A stretch of DNA of 64,000 nucleotides. Source: Petrimonas sulfuriphila (lineage in GTDB: Bacteria; Bacteroidota; Bacteroidia; Bacteroidales; Dysgonomonadaceae). Both the position numbers and the translations under genes were made by a program. The stretch lies in contig CP073276.1 of NCBI GenBank assembly GCA_038561985.1, forward strand, positions 930,001 to 994,000, read 5' to 3'. Under the pieces are notes generated by a model. The model was not told the DNA's origin. It did no database searches and worked only from the letters and a program-made list of their open reading frames with translations. Shown here piece after piece: positions 43,082 through 52,750 of this stretch (position 1 is its first letter; each line of letters begins with the position of its first letter).

Positions 43082-43858
43082 ATGAACAGAATAGATGAGT
43101 TATTTCAACGAAAAAAGAACAACATTTTATCCGTCTATTTCACGGCTGGATTCCCCAACCTCGGTGACACCGTTCCGGTCATTCAATCGCTCGAAAAAAA
43201 CGGTGTGGAACTGATTGAAATAGGCATCCCTTTCAGCGACCCTATGGCAGACGGTCCCGTCATCCAGGCGTCGGGGACACAGGCACTCAAGAACGGCATG
43301 AGCCTTCGGGTGCTCTTCGAGCAACTCTCGCGGGTCCGCTCGTCGGCGCAGATCCCTCTGGTATTGATGGGTTACCTGAACCCCATTCTTCAATTCGGCT
43401 TTAACACATTCTGCTCCGAAGCGCAACGCTGCGGGATCGACGGGATCATCATTCCCGATTTACCGTTTGCCGAATACATGAGGGAGTATAAAGCCGTTGC
43501 CGAAAAACACGGATTGCGTATGATCATGCTCATCACTACGGAAACGTCGGAAGAACGCATCCGTTTAATTGACAAAAATACTGGCGGGTTTATCTATATG
43601 GTCTCGTCGGCATCGGTTACCGGAGCAAAAACCGGTTTCGGGGAAGACAACCTGCAATATTTTAAGCGCGTTAACGCTATGAACCTCAGGAACCCCAGGC
43701 TTATCGGGTTCGGCATCTCCAACAAAATCACCTTCGATGCGGCTTGTGAACATGCTTCGGGAGCCATTATCGGCAGTAAGTTCGTCTCCTTGCTCGGAAG
43801 TGAAAAATCGGTGGAGGCTGCGGTACAAAAATTGAAAAAATCTATTGCCAATTATTAA
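43082..43858 (+). CDS. trpA: Tryptophan synthase alpha chain
   Basis: 258 residues from ATG 43082 (MNRIDELFQRKK). Catalytic Glu and Asp lie in LIEIGIPFSDPMADGPVIQ and IDGIIIPDLPFAEY; loop VSSASVTGAKTGF and phosphate site GFGISNK follow. It cleaves indole-3-glycerol phosphate and channels indole to TrpB. The IS element separates it from the rest of the operon, so its expression depends on read-through or on a promoter supplied by the insertion. Confidence 0.96.
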   Translation: MNRIDELFQRKKNNILSVYFTAGFPNLGDTVPVIQSLEKNGVELIEIGIPFSDPMADGPVIQASGTQALKNGMSLRVLFEQLSRVRSSAQIPLVLMGYLNPILQFGFNTFCSEAQRCGIDGIIIPDLPFAEYMREYKAVAEKHGLRMIMLITTETSEERIRLIDKNTGGFIYMVSSASVTGAKTGFGEDNLQYFKRVNAMNLRNPRLIGFGISNKITFDAACEHASGAIIGSKFVSLLGSEKSVEAAVQKLKKSIANY

Positions 43859-43880
43859 TGGGAAATTTTCAATATTCACC

Positions 43881-43888
43881 TACCTTTG
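43881..43888 (+). promoter_or_regulatory. -7 promoter element for the DMT transporter gene
   Basis: TACCTTTG, 38 bp before the ATG at 43927. No -33 match. Confidence 0.45.
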
Positions 43889-43926
43889 CATGATTTTTCG
43901 GACAAATATAGCCCACATTACATTTC

Positions 43927-44811
43927 ATGCTTTTTCAATCACATATTGGCGAGATCGCTTCGATACTGACGGCAATCTGCTGGACGCTGAGCGCCCTTTT
44001 TTTTCAAAGAGCGGGAGCGAAAGTCGGTTCGCTGTCGGTAAACATCATCCGGATTTTCCTGGGAATTTTGTTTCTGGGAGTCACCACGTTCTTCACCCGC
44101 GGGATGTTCTTCCCTATGGATGCCACTCCGTACAACTGGTTCTGGCTAGGGTTATCAGGTGTGGTGGGCTTCTTTCTGGGCGACCTGTTCCTCTTTAAGT
44201 CCTACACCCTGATCGGTTCGCGCACCTCGCAGCTTATCATGAGCCTGGCGCCGATGATAACGGCAATTATCGGCTGGCTTTTTCTGTCGGAAATACTGCC
44301 AGTAAAAAGTATCCTGGGGATTATTGTCAGCATTTCGGGAATTATGATTGCCGTCGCTGGCAAAAAACTGAAACTCAATATTCCGCTCAAGGGTTTCCTC
44401 TATGCGCTTGGCGGCGCTTTAGGGCAAGCCGTCGGGTTGGTGTTGAGTAAAAAAGGGATGGGCGATTACGATGCCGTTGCGGCAACGCAGATAAGGGCTA
44501 TTTTCGGATTTGTTTGCTTCTTTTTGCTGGTCACTTTTTTGAAACGGTGGCGAAGGGTCTCCCTGGCCGTGAAAGACCGGACAAGCATGAAGTCCATCAC
44601 CCTGGGAGCTGTTTTCGGGCCGTTCGTGGGCGTAACGCTATCGCTATATGCCGTGCAGCATACCCATACCGGCATTGCCGCTACGTTGATGGCACTGGTT
44701 CCCATTTTTATCATTGTGCCTTCGGCCATCATGTTCAACGAAAAAATCACCGCCCGCCAGGTAATCGGGGCAGTAATCAGTATTGCCGGGGCAAGCATCT
44801 TCTTTCTGTGA
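43927..44811 (+). CDS. EamA/DMT-family membrane transporter
   Basis: 294 residues with ten predicted helices in two EamA halves. The first half runs from ILTAICWTLSALFFQRAGAKVG to MIAVAGKKL. The second runs from GFLYALGGALGQAVGLVLSKKG to the C-terminal VIGAVISIAGASIFFL. The family exports or imports small metabolites such as amino acids; the substrate is not predictable. It follows trpA by 68 bp but has its own -7 box. Confidence 0.88.
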   Translation: MLFQSHIGEIASILTAICWTLSALFFQRAGAKVGSLSVNIIRIFLGILFLGVTTFFTRGMFFPMDATPYNWFWLGLSGVVGFFLGDLFLFKSYTLIGSRTSQLIMSLAPMITAIIGWLFLSEILPVKSILGIIVSISGIMIAVAGKKLKLNIPLKGFLYALGGALGQAVGLVLSKKGMGDYDAVAATQIRAIFGFVCFFLLVTFLKRWRRVSLAVKDRTSMKSITLGAVFGPFVGVTLSLYAVQHTHTGIAATLMALVPIFIIVPSAIMFNEKITARQVIGAVISIAGASIFFL

Positions 44812-44817
44812 GAAAGC

Positions 44818-45969
44818 TTACCTTGGAACAGTGTTTTTACCGCCCGGATAAGGTGGTATCTGAATGCGCTTAGATGTATATGACATAGATCCCACAAACC
44901 CGATTCCGTTGTGTACGTTGGAGTAGGTAACCCTAGGTTCGGAGATAACATCAAACTCTTCGTCGTAATTCCACTTTTCAACCGATTTCAGGTACGAATA
45001 ATAATCGTGAGACAGCGTGTAAATCCACACCTCGATTGGCGGATTTTTCACTTCGTGACTTAAATATTCCGGTTTCTCCCCCTCCTTTTCCGGTTTGGTG
45101 TGTTCCACCTTCACCGTGTATAGTTCTCCGGTGGAGACATTTAACGTATAGGCATTCTCTGTAAACAAGTTATCCGTAAAAACAGATGAACTATTTGTGG
45201 AGTAATTGTTATTGAACAGCTTTTCTAGAAAAAGGTTTTTAGGATCTCTCGCAAAAATGGGATCATCCTGTGTTTCGACAGGCAAGTTAAAAGGATAATC
45301 TTTATACTCCGTATTTTCCGCGATGATCCTCAAAAGAAAATAATGTGCCACATCGTTTTTTTGTTTTCGAACCCCAATATGCAAGCGCATCCTCCGATAA
45401 AACGGCTCGTAAAATATTTCCGGAACTGGAATATAATATCCGCCGTACCCCCATCCGCTGTCTGAATTCCAGGAATACTCGCCGTATGGATTCCAGTAGA
45501 ATCCGAACGTATTGTTGCCTGTTGCCGGTACGAAAAACGTTGCCGTATCCACTTTTTCAATCGCAGCCGGTGTGGGAATAACGGTCTCCACCCATGCGGT
45601 CTCGAGGCCTAGTGCCGAAACCTTAATCTTAACCCGGTCGCCGACTTTAACGTGTGACTCGGAACGGAAATAAGAATTTCCTCTTCGAGCCCGGTACTTG
45701 GCAGTATCTATGGTGAAGCGTTGCAGTTTTTCAACAAATGTATCGTTAACGTGCAATTCCACCGAAACATCTTTCAAATAAGGCGCAGTGCTGTCGGTAT
45801 CGGTGAACAAGAAACTTTTGCTGACAGCAACGCTTATTGGCTTATCGGGTTCAACAACTCCATTCATCACAATAAGCGGCTTTTCATCGGAAAAATTCAC
45901 TTCAAGCATACGCTCACACGACAGCAATAGAATCGTTGTTATCAGAAACGAAATATATTTTCTCTTCAT
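44818..45969 (-). CDS. DUF4249-family lipoprotein
   Basis: 383 residues from ATG 45969 (MKRKYISFLITTILLLSCER), a signal peptide with lipobox LLLSC. The N-terminal part, KPLIVMNGVVEPDKPISVAVSKS, is typical of DUF4249, followed by beta-rich sequence with many aromatic residues. Such lipoproteins are encoded next to TonB receptors in Bacteroidetes and are thought to sit on the cell surface as receptor partners. Here it follows the receptor gene by 87 bp on the same strand. Confidence 0.85.
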   Translation of the reverse strand: MKRKYISFLITTILLLSCERMLEVNFSDEKPLIVMNGVVEPDKPISVAVSKSFLFTDTDSTAPYLKDVSVELHVNDTFVEKLQRFTIDTAKYRARRGNSYFRSESHVKVGDRVKIKVSALGLETAWVETVIPTPAAIEKVDTATFFVPATGNNTFGFYWNPYGEYSWNSDSGWGYGGYYIPVPEIFYEPFYRRMRLHIGVRKQKNDVAHYFLLRIIAENTEYKDYPFNLPVETQDDPIFARDPKNLFLEKLFNNNYSTNSSSVFTDNLFTENAYTLNVSTGELYTVKVEHTKPEKEGEKPEYLSHEVKNPPIEVWIYTLSHDYYSYLKSVEKWNYDEEFDVISEPRVTYSNVHNGIGFVGSMSYTSKRIQIPPYPGGKNTVPR

Positions 45970-46056
45970 TTTAGAATCTGTCTTGAATTTTATATTTCTA
46001 TTTATTTCTACTTTCTTCACGTGTCGAGAGACCTATGAACCACCCGATACAGTCGG

Positions 46057-48792
46057 TCAAAACTTATACGTGTAAGAAAATGATGGGATAATAGGGAAAA
46101 TCGACAAACTTTTTAATACCGGTTTACTCCTGTCCTGTTTCTCTTCCCGAGTAAAAAACTCGGCCTCGGTAGCGGGCACCAGAATAAACGAATTGTGATG
46201 CGAATACGCATTGTAAATACTTAAATTCCAAATTCCCAACCGCCCTTTCTTTTTGTGGCGGTAATAATTGAAACTTAAATCGAGGCGGTGATAGGAAGGC
46301 ATTTTAAAGTTGTTGAGTTTATCGATATAATCTGTTTCCTCTCCCATGTCGTTAATATACTTTTGCTTTGCCAGCGTAGCCCAGTTACCGGTAGAATATA
46401 TCCAAGACGTGCTCACATCGAATTTCCTCCCGAATCTGCGCATCACTACCGCATTTATTTTGTGGCGGTTATCGTATTTCGCCGGATAGACAAGTCCTCG
46501 GTTTATTTCACCGTTCGGGAAATGACGGTTCGACCACGATAGCGTATAGCCCAGCCACCCCGAAGTATTTCCGAAAGTCTTGCTCGCCATCATTTCCACT
46601 CCGTATGATTTACTTAATCCTTGAGTTATACGCTGTTCCCAATTAAGATTACCCGAAAGCAAGGACGTACCTTCCCTATATTCCACTTGATTCCTGGAAG
46701 ATTTGTAATATCCTTCCAATGAAAGGTCAAACCTGCGCCAACGCCCGAAAAGTCCACCTGAAACCTGATGTGAGACCATCGGTTTTACATTTTTTGTGAT
46801 GGGGACCCACAAATCGTTAGGCAAACTTATTTTACTGCTTTGCAACAAATGTACATACTGGTTCATTTTGCCATACGATACTTTCACCGACCAATCGTTA
46901 TTGAGCAGGTAACGTGCCGAAAGACGTGGCTGTGCGCTGATATAAGATCTTCCCTGCACCAGGAATCCAGAAAAATGTACTCCCGCATTCACTTTCATGC
47001 GTTCGTTCAAAATCATTTCATCTTCAGCATAGAACGAAAGTTCCTTTACCAAAACTCGTTCGTTGGCAAAAGTAACGGTATCGTTTCGCTTCTCTGTATC
47101 GTTTTCTGTTATCAAGGTAATTCCGCTTTGTTCGGGGCGAAACCGGTGGTGCAACAACGATGTCCCGAAACGAATAAAATGATTGTTCACCGGTGTATAG
47201 TCAAACTCCAGGCGATAACCTATGTCCTGAATTCCGGAACGGTAATGAGTATTCTCTTTTGTTTTATCGACCCGTCTCTCAATCTTGTCCGAATTCTCTT
47301 CCGATAGAGTTAATTCTTTTTCGCTACTCGATTTCATTACAATATCCGACGAGTATCGGCTGTAAATTAATGCAACATTGCTAAACAACTTACTGTTAAT
47401 AGCATAGGCCCAATTGAGCGATGCCATTCGCGTGCCCCAACCGGTGTCAAAATTGGTTTTATTCTTATTTATTTCGTGATGTGTGTTGAATGCCGGATTA
47501 GGAGAATTGTTATCCGAATCTAAATTGTAAGAACCTTCACTTTTGGCGTTCATATTTAGAAAGAGCTTGTCCTTTCCGTCGTAAACACTTAAATACAATC
47601 GACTTTGTTCTGAAAACTTATGATTGACTTTGACATTGAAATCATAAAAAAAATATCCCACATCCGATCTGTTATAATCATCGGGATTATCTTTTTCATC
47701 TTTCTTCCCTACAAAATATAATGCAGGGCGCACGATTAAATCTAAATACGTACGGCGAAGAGAAACATTGAATGAAGTCTTCTCTTTCACTAACGGACCT
47801 TGAAAATTAAATCGCGATGAAATCAACCCGATAGAGGCCGTGCCGCCAAGTTTATTCATATCGCCGTCATTCATACGCACATCTACTACCGACGAAAGAC
47901 GACCGCCATAACGCGCAGGAAAGCTGCCTTTATAAAAATCCATGGTTTTCACCGCCTCAGGATTGAATGTGGAAAACATGCCACCCAGGTGATTCACGTG
48001 ATAAAGCGGATTCCCATCCACCAAGTAGAGATTTTCATCTAAATTTCCACCCCGCACGTACATACCTGCCACACCTTCGGTCCCGGCGGCCACCCCCGGC
48101 AAAAGTTGCAGGGTTTTAATCACATCTTTTTCTCCCAAAAAAGAAGGCAAAGCCTGCAGCGTCTGCGTAGTAAGTGTTATCTTTCCGGTTTCGACGTTAT
48201 GTAGTGGTCCGGTTTGTCTACCCTCTATCACCACTTCTTTAAGCAAAGAAGTAGGCTCTAAAAAAAAATGGATAACCGTGTCGTTATCCACAACAAAAGT
48301 TATCTCCTGCGATGTGTATCCTACGTAACTTCCCCTTAAACGGACTTCTCCAGGGGGAAGGGAAAGGCTGAAAAAACCGAAATTGTTGCTTACGGCTCCT
48401 TTTTGCGAAAGCAAGTCAAATACATTGGCGCCGATAAGTGTTTCGCGCGATCCAGATTCGTGGATAAATCCGCTTATCGTAACGTTCTTCTGACGCTCTT
48501 TCAAAATAATATAATTGTCGCGGATAATAAATTGGATATCGGTCTTGCCAAAAAGCTTTTCCAGTAAAGGCTGCAACAACATATTCTCTACCTGAAGCGT
48601 TACGGGCGGAAAATTTCTCAACAGTGCCGGATTGTATGAAAACGTATATCCTGACTGCTTCTCAATCTTTTGCAGAACGGAAGCAACCGGCTGTTTTTCA
48701 ACGTTAATCGTAATGTTTTGCTGGGCTGATGCTCCTAAAAAGGAGCAAACAGCCAACAAAACAAGGATAGTATAGCGTTTCGAGAATTTCAA
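46057..48792 (-). CDS. TonB-dependent receptor with STN signalling domain
   Basis: 911 residues. After a signal peptide come an STN domain (NITINVEKQPVASVLQKIEKQSGY), a carboxypeptidase-like regulatory domain (TISGFIHESGSRETLIGANV), the plug (LPSFLGEKDVIKTLQLLPGV, GMYVRGGNLDENLYLVDGNP) and a 22-strand barrel ending FSYTYKF. The STN domain is the part that contacts FecR-type anti-sigma factors, and the sigma/FecR genes are upstream, so this receptor probably signals its own induction. The start codon is TTG. The ligand is unknown. Confidence 0.93.
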   Translation of the reverse strand: MKFSKRYTILVLLAVCSFLGASAQQNITINVEKQPVASVLQKIEKQSGYTFSYNPALLRNFPPVTLQVENMLLQPLLEKLFGKTDIQFIIRDNYIILKERQKNVTISGFIHESGSRETLIGANVFDLLSQKGAVSNNFGFFSLSLPPGEVRLRGSYVGYTSQEITFVVDNDTVIHFFLEPTSLLKEVVIEGRQTGPLHNVETGKITLTTQTLQALPSFLGEKDVIKTLQLLPGVAAGTEGVAGMYVRGGNLDENLYLVDGNPLYHVNHLGGMFSTFNPEAVKTMDFYKGSFPARYGGRLSSVVDVRMNDGDMNKLGGTASIGLISSRFNFQGPLVKEKTSFNVSLRRTYLDLIVRPALYFVGKKDEKDNPDDYNRSDVGYFFYDFNVKVNHKFSEQSRLYLSVYDGKDKLFLNMNAKSEGSYNLDSDNNSPNPAFNTHHEINKNKTNFDTGWGTRMASLNWAYAINSKLFSNVALIYSRYSSDIVMKSSSEKELTLSEENSDKIERRVDKTKENTHYRSGIQDIGYRLEFDYTPVNNHFIRFGTSLLHHRFRPEQSGITLITENDTEKRNDTVTFANERVLVKELSFYAEDEMILNERMKVNAGVHFSGFLVQGRSYISAQPRLSARYLLNNDWSVKVSYGKMNQYVHLLQSSKISLPNDLWVPITKNVKPMVSHQVSGGLFGRWRRFDLSLEGYYKSSRNQVEYREGTSLLSGNLNWEQRITQGLSKSYGVEMMASKTFGNTSGWLGYTLSWSNRHFPNGEINRGLVYPAKYDNRHKINAVVMRRFGRKFDVSTSWIYSTGNWATLAKQKYINDMGEETDYIDKLNNFKMPSYHRLDLSFNYYRHKKKGRLGIWNLSIYNAYSHHNSFILVPATEAEFFTREEKQDRSKPVLKSLSIFPIIPSFSYTYKF

Positions 48793-48810
48793 TGTTTTTG
48801 CTCTTTATTC

Positions 48811-49641
48811 TTAATTCGAACCCTTCTTTATTATCAAGTGCGTATCCAGTGTTAAATTAATAATATCAACAATTTCAATACTGTTTTTTTGTGCAAATGA
48901 CGAGGTAAAAGTGAGCGTGGATTCCTCTTCCGGCAATTCTACCTGCACGTTATAGAAGTGCGACAAAACCAACGCCACGTCTTTCAGCTGCGTATTATTG
49001 AAGACCAGGGAGCGGTCTTTTCCGTTGATTTCCATTGAGCTTCCGGGCGAAACAACCTTTACGGTTTCGGTTACGGAAGTGTAATGCACGGTCATACCGG
49101 CGGTGCACAATAGCGGAATAACGGGACTTTCGGGCGTAAACTGCACTGTCCCCGACACCACGCCAAGGCGGGTTTCCGCGTCGTCGGCCAGTACGGTAAA
49201 TTCCGTGCCGAGCACCCGGATCTCTGCTCCGGGTGTGGAAACGACAAAGGGCAGGGCTTCGTTTCGGGCAACGGCAAACGAAATTTCTCCCGACATGGAA
49301 ACACGGCGCTCTGCCTTACCGAAATTTTTACCGTATTTCAGTTTTGCTCCCTGTTGCATTCCGATGCGGGAACTGTCGGGCAACACATAGGAAGCATTAT
49401 CGGCTTTGGCTACTAGTCTTGTGCCGGTATTTGACGTGAAATAAAAAACACTTACAACCAGCAATAAAGCGACAGCGGCCGCAGTGCCATAAAGCATCCT
49501 CATAGCGAGAATGTTGCGTTCGGGTGCAATGTATTTTTGTATCTTTCCCCATCCTTTCCGGGAATCAAAAACATTGGGCTTGTAATACCGGGCTACAAAC
49601 CGGATACCCTCATCTATATTATGTCTTGACTGGTTTTCCAT
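48811..49641 (-). CDS. FecR-family anti-sigma regulator
   Basis: 276 residues from ATG 49641 (MENQSRHNIDEG). It has a short cytoplasmic N-terminus, one membrane helix (MLYGTAAAVALLLVVSVFYFTS), and the periplasmic FecR domain (LPDSSRIGMQQGAKLKYGK, EIRVLGTEFTVLA, VVSGTVQF). A C-terminal DUF4974/STN-like domain follows (LKDVALVLSHFYNVQVELP). It would hold the ECF sigma factor inactive until the receptor binds its ligand. It lies 18 bp before the receptor gene. Confidence 0.92.
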   Translation of the reverse strand: MENQSRHNIDEGIRFVARYYKPNVFDSRKGWGKIQKYIAPERNILAMRMLYGTAAAVALLLVVSVFYFTSNTGTRLVAKADNASYVLPDSSRIGMQQGAKLKYGKNFGKAERRVSMSGEISFAVARNEALPFVVSTPGAEIRVLGTEFTVLADDAETRLGVVSGTVQFTPESPVIPLLCTAGMTVHYTSVTETVKVVSPGSSMEINGKDRSLVFNNTQLKDVALVLSHFYNVQVELPEEESTLTFTSSFAQKNSIEIVDIINLTLDTHLIIKKGSN

Positions 49642-49660
49642 TATTTTCAGTTTTGGCAAT

Positions 49661-50161
49661 CTACAGATTTATTCCGGCCTTCAACAATACGCCGGAACTG
49701 GATTCTCTGTTAAAATACGGCTGCATAAATGCTTTGACTCCGATGAAAAATCGATCATTTATTGAATAAGAATCTTCAACAATTAAATTAAAACCGAATG
49801 CACTGCGAATTACAGGCTGGTTAAACTTGTAAAAACTTAATCCACCCCCAATCCTGAAATCGTTTCTCCTGTTATTGCGAAAAGGAGATAAAAAAACATT
49901 CATGTTTGCTTGAAATAATTTTTCCGAATCCGACTTCCACTTATCCGCAACACTTAGCACAATGGATGGAGCAACTGTAAAATAATCTGACAGTTTAGCA
50001 TCAAGTTCATACTCACTAAGCACCAAAAAAACATTTCCCTGCTTAAGTGTAGAAAATCCCAGTCCTATTCGCAGGTCTGTGTCACTATCCCGGGCTTGTG
50101 TATTTACAACGAATACAGGACAAATAATAAGGCAAAGGGACACGATAATTTTTCTACACAT
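49661..50161 (-). CDS. Small beta-barrel protein inside the ECF-sigma locus
   Basis: 166 residues from ATG 50161 (MCRKIIVSLCLIICPVFVVNTQA), with a signal peptide. The rest has alternating beta-strand character (DLRIGLGFSTLKQGNVFLVLSEYEL, FRIGGGLSFYKF, FFIGVKAFMQPYF) and ends VLLKAGINL. I know no family name. It lies between the sigma factor and FecR genes, where usually nothing is found, so it may be a target or modulator of the same system. Confidence 0.65.
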   Translation of the reverse strand: MCRKIIVSLCLIICPVFVVNTQARDSDTDLRIGLGFSTLKQGNVFLVLSEYELDAKLSDYFTVAPSIVLSVADKWKSDSEKLFQANMNVFLSPFRNNRRNDFRIGGGLSFYKFNQPVIRSAFGFNLIVEDSYSINDRFFIGVKAFMQPYFNRESSSGVLLKAGINL

Positions 50162-50236
50162 TTCTTCTCTTCCATTACTTTTTCTATTTATAAGATGCAA
50201 AAAAGTATAAAATCCCTCTTTCTAAAGGGAAATATT

Positions 50237-50746
50237 TTAAGCAAAGAAGAAAAGATAAGCCTTGATGTCTTTTGCACGTAACGACTGCATGGCACGCAGG
50301 ACATGGTTCTCCACAGTTTTTACGGTTAGCCCGGTTTGTTCGGCAATGTCTTTGTAGCGCATCCCATCGCGCTTAGCCATTAAAAAGATTTCGCGGCGGC
50401 GTTCCGGAAGTTCGTCGATCATCTTCCAGATACGTGCTTCCATCTCGGCACGTTCCATTTGCTCGTCCTCCGTAAGAAACTCTTCTCCGGACAATTTATC
50501 GAGAGAGGTAGTTGGCTTGGCGTCACGTATTCGGGTAAGGCAGTTGTTTCGAACAGCAGTATAAAGATACGCTTTCACCGATTTTATCGTTTCCAGCTGT
50601 TCCCTTTTATCCCATAAGTTCACGAATGTTTCTTGCACAACATCTTCCGCCTCATCGGTGTCGCACATGAAATGCAAGGCGTGCAAGCAAAGTTGACGAT
50701 AATAACTGTGGTAATATTCCGAAAACTGTTTTTTTGAAATCAGCAT
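50237..50746 (-). CDS. ECF RNA polymerase sigma factor
   Basis: 169 residues from ATG 50746. Region 2 (YRQLCLHALHFMCDTDEAEDVVQETFVNLWDKR) and region 4 (RREIFLMAKRDGMRYKDIAEQTGLTVKTVENHV) are clear, with the short linker typical of the Bacteroidetes FecI-like ECF group. It is expected to drive the receptor and lipoprotein genes downstream. It ends with LFFFA, a loose hydrophobic tail. Confidence 0.94.
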   Translation of the reverse strand: MLISKKQFSEYYHSYYRQLCLHALHFMCDTDEAEDVVQETFVNLWDKREQLETIKSVKAYLYTAVRNNCLTRIRDAKPTTSLDKLSGEEFLTEDEQMERAEMEARIWKMIDELPERRREIFLMAKRDGMRYKDIAEQTGLTVKTVENHVLRAMQSLRAKDIKAYLFFFA

Positions 50747-50772
50747 CAAATCTTTAGTAATAGAATAAGTTG

Positions 50773-50780
50773 CAAAACTA
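50773..50780 (-). promoter_or_regulatory. -7 promoter element for the ECF sigma gene
   Basis: TAGTTTTG on the minus strand, 26 bp before the sigma ATG; fits TAnnTTTG, without a clear -33 element. Confidence 0.4.
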
Positions 50781-50896
50781 GTAAAAAAGGGGGAATATTA
50801 AAAAGAAAATCCGGTTGGACCGTACGCACGCTTAAAGTGAACGAACGGCCGGATCTTATTCATCGTAGGTTTAAAACGTTCCACAAAAACGACACA

Positions 50897-51316
50897 TCAA
50901 ATCCTATCGTACGGTAGCGATGCTATAACGTCGGAAATTTTCTCCAGTCCTTCTTTCAGTGGTTTTGAGACCATTCCCTTGATGAATGGATTGAGGTCGG
51001 CGCGAAGCGTAATTTTCATTTTGGTATCCTTCTCGGCTTTCTGCACAAGTTGGATCCACAGGAAAACATCAAACGGCAAGTTTTCGGATTTAAACTTGAC
51101 CAGTTTACAGGGTTCCCGTTCTATCACGCAAAACCTTACCTCTCCAATCGGGTCGACGCGAAACGAACAGGAATCACTGTCGAACCTAAAATCCCTGATC
51201 TTATCCCCAGGTATTTGGTCCTTTATCAAATCGAGCTTGCTTAAATCCGAGAGCACACGAAAGATATCCACGTCATTGTGAGATATATTTTTCACATCGC
51301 TGATAAATTCAGTCAT
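50897..51316 (-). CDS. SRPBCC-family protein
   Basis: 139 residues with the helix-grip pattern: FISDVKNISHNDVDIFRVLSDLSKL at the start, beta strands in the middle (CSFRVDPIGEVRFCVIEREPCKLVKFKSE) and a long C-terminal helix (FIKGMVSKPLKEGLEKISDVIA). The family binds hydrophobic ligands; no specific function can be given. Its ATG overlaps the pyrE stop (ATGA), so the two are coupled, a pairing that has no obvious metabolic reason. Confidence 0.8.
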   Translation of the reverse strand: MTEFISDVKNISHNDVDIFRVLSDLSKLDLIKDQIPGDKIRDFRFDSDSCSFRVDPIGEVRFCVIEREPCKLVKFKSENLPFDVFLWIQLVQKAEKDTKMKITLRADLNPFIKGMVSKPLKEGLEKISDVIASLPYDRI

Positions 51317-51966
51317 TTATTCATTTTTTTGGTGGTGGTTCCCCACGTTTCGGGATTTCTACGCCAATCCTGCAATGTCTTCACTTCAGATTCAGCGATA
51401 TAATCAATCAAGAGCGCTTCGTCCAGAATGGCATCGTAATGAGTCAAAGTGGTCAACTCCACGCGAGCCTCTTTCATGTTGGTTTCTGCCGCAGGGAAAC
51501 CGTACGTAAATATCGCTACCATTCCGAGCACATCCGATCCGCTTTGGCGAATCGCTTCTACAGCCTTCAGGCTGCTTTGTCCCGTAGAAATGAGATCTTC
51601 GATAACTACAACCTTTTGCCGGGGTTTCAAATCACCCTCGATAAGATTTTCCAACCCGTGATCTTTCGGCGCCGACCGAACGTAAACAAACGGAAGGCCC
51701 AACGCATCGGCAACAATCGCTCCTGGAGCAATCGCTCCTGTAGCTACCCCCGCAATAGCTTCAACCTGCGGATACTTTTCAAGGATGATCCGTGCAAATT
51801 CTACTTTTATAAAGTTGCGGGTGGCAGGATAGGACATCAGTTTCCTGTTATCACAATAGATGGGTGACTTCCACCCCGATGCCCAGGTAAACGGGTTGGA
51901 TGGTTGTAACTTGACCGCTTTTATCTTGAGAAGCTTTTCGGCTGTTAATTTTTCTACAGTATTCAT
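51313..51966 (-). CDS. pyrE: Orotate phosphoribosyltransferase
   Basis: 217 residues from ATG 51966 (MNTVEKLTAEKLL); the frame also has a TTG three codons earlier. It has FTWASGWKSPIYCDNRKL near the N-terminus, YVRSAPKDHGLENLIEG as the flexible loop, and the PRPP motif VVVIEDLISTGQSS. It forms OMP from orotate in pyrimidine synthesis. Confidence 0.95.
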   Translation of the reverse strand: MNTVEKLTAEKLLKIKAVKLQPSNPFTWASGWKSPIYCDNRKLMSYPATRNFIKVEFARIILEKYPQVEAIAGVATGAIAPGAIVADALGLPFVYVRSAPKDHGLENLIEGDLKPRQKVVVIEDLISTGQSSLKAVEAIRQSGSDVLGMVAIFTYGFPAAETNMKEARVELTTLTHYDAILDEALLIDYIAESEVKTLQDWRRNPETWGTTTKKMNK

Positions 51967-51991
51967 ATTTTCCAAACTTAAAAATGAAATG

Positions 51992-51999
51992 CAAAAATA
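51992..51999 (-). promoter_or_regulatory. -7 promoter element for pyrE
   Basis: TATTTTTG on the minus strand, 25 bp before the pyrE ATG at 51966. Confidence 0.35.
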
Positions 52000-52054
52000 G
52001 TGTTTTTAAAGCAAAAAATGGCACAAAACATGAGTGGTAAAATAAAATATCCAT

Positions 52055-52750
52055 TCAAAACACTTCTCCAAGTGTCGCAACACTTATCTTTATATCTGGA
52101 CTTTTCAGCAAAGCGTAAGCACAAGCTTCCAGCGTTGAGCCTGTGGTAATGATATCGTCAATCAACAAAATATGTTTTCCAGCATACAGGGATGGATGCA
52201 ACAAATCGAAAATACCTTTTACGTTTTCCCATCGCTGCGTTTTGGTACGTTGGGTTTGCGTGGGGTTAAAAATGGCACGCACTAAGTTACCACTGGAAAC
52301 AGGAATGGAGGTAACTTCCGATAAACCGTAAGCAATCGTTTCCGCCTGATTAAAGCCCCTTTCTTTCTGTTTCTGGGGATGCAGCGGAACAGGGACTATT
52401 AAATCGATGGGTAGAATAAATTCACTACCTATCAAATCCTTGCCAAACAGTTTTCCCAACAACACTCCTATTTCTTTTTTGTTGTTGTACTTGAGTTGGT
52501 GAATAAGCGGCTGTAAAACACCTCCTCTTGAATATACGCAGAAAGTGGCAGCCCGCTCAAACGGGAATCTTCCTGCCAAAAGAGTTTCAGCAAGATTATC
52601 CGGCTCCATAAAATTGTTCGTTTTGGGAAGGGCATGTAAGCATTGTAAACAAACGCCCTGCTCGGAAGGCAAAAGTCGAATACTACAAACCGGGCAGCAT
52701 TCCGGAAAAAAGAGATTCGATAATTCGTTTAACAGGCTTTTCACACTCAT
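52055..52750 (-). CDS. comF: ComF-family phosphoribosyltransferase-like protein
   Basis: 231 residues. An N-terminal zinc ribbon (CPVCSIRLLPSEQGVCLQC) and a C-terminal PRTase domain with PVPLHPQKQKERGFNQAE and the PRPP-type motif ILLIDDIITTGSTL are visible. ComF proteins take part in DNA uptake in competent bacteria and are widely conserved beyond them. The ATG follows the recX stop with no gap (TGAATG). Confidence 0.92.
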   Translation of the reverse strand: MSVKSLLNELSNLFFPECCPVCSIRLLPSEQGVCLQCLHALPKTNNFMEPDNLAETLLAGRFPFERAATFCVYSRGGVLQPLIHQLKYNNKKEIGVLLGKLFGKDLIGSEFILPIDLIVPVPLHPQKQKERGFNQAETIAYGLSEVTSIPVSSGNLVRAIFNPTQTQRTKTQRWENVKGIFDLLHPSLYAGKHILLIDDIITTGSTLEACAYALLKSPDIKISVATLGEVF

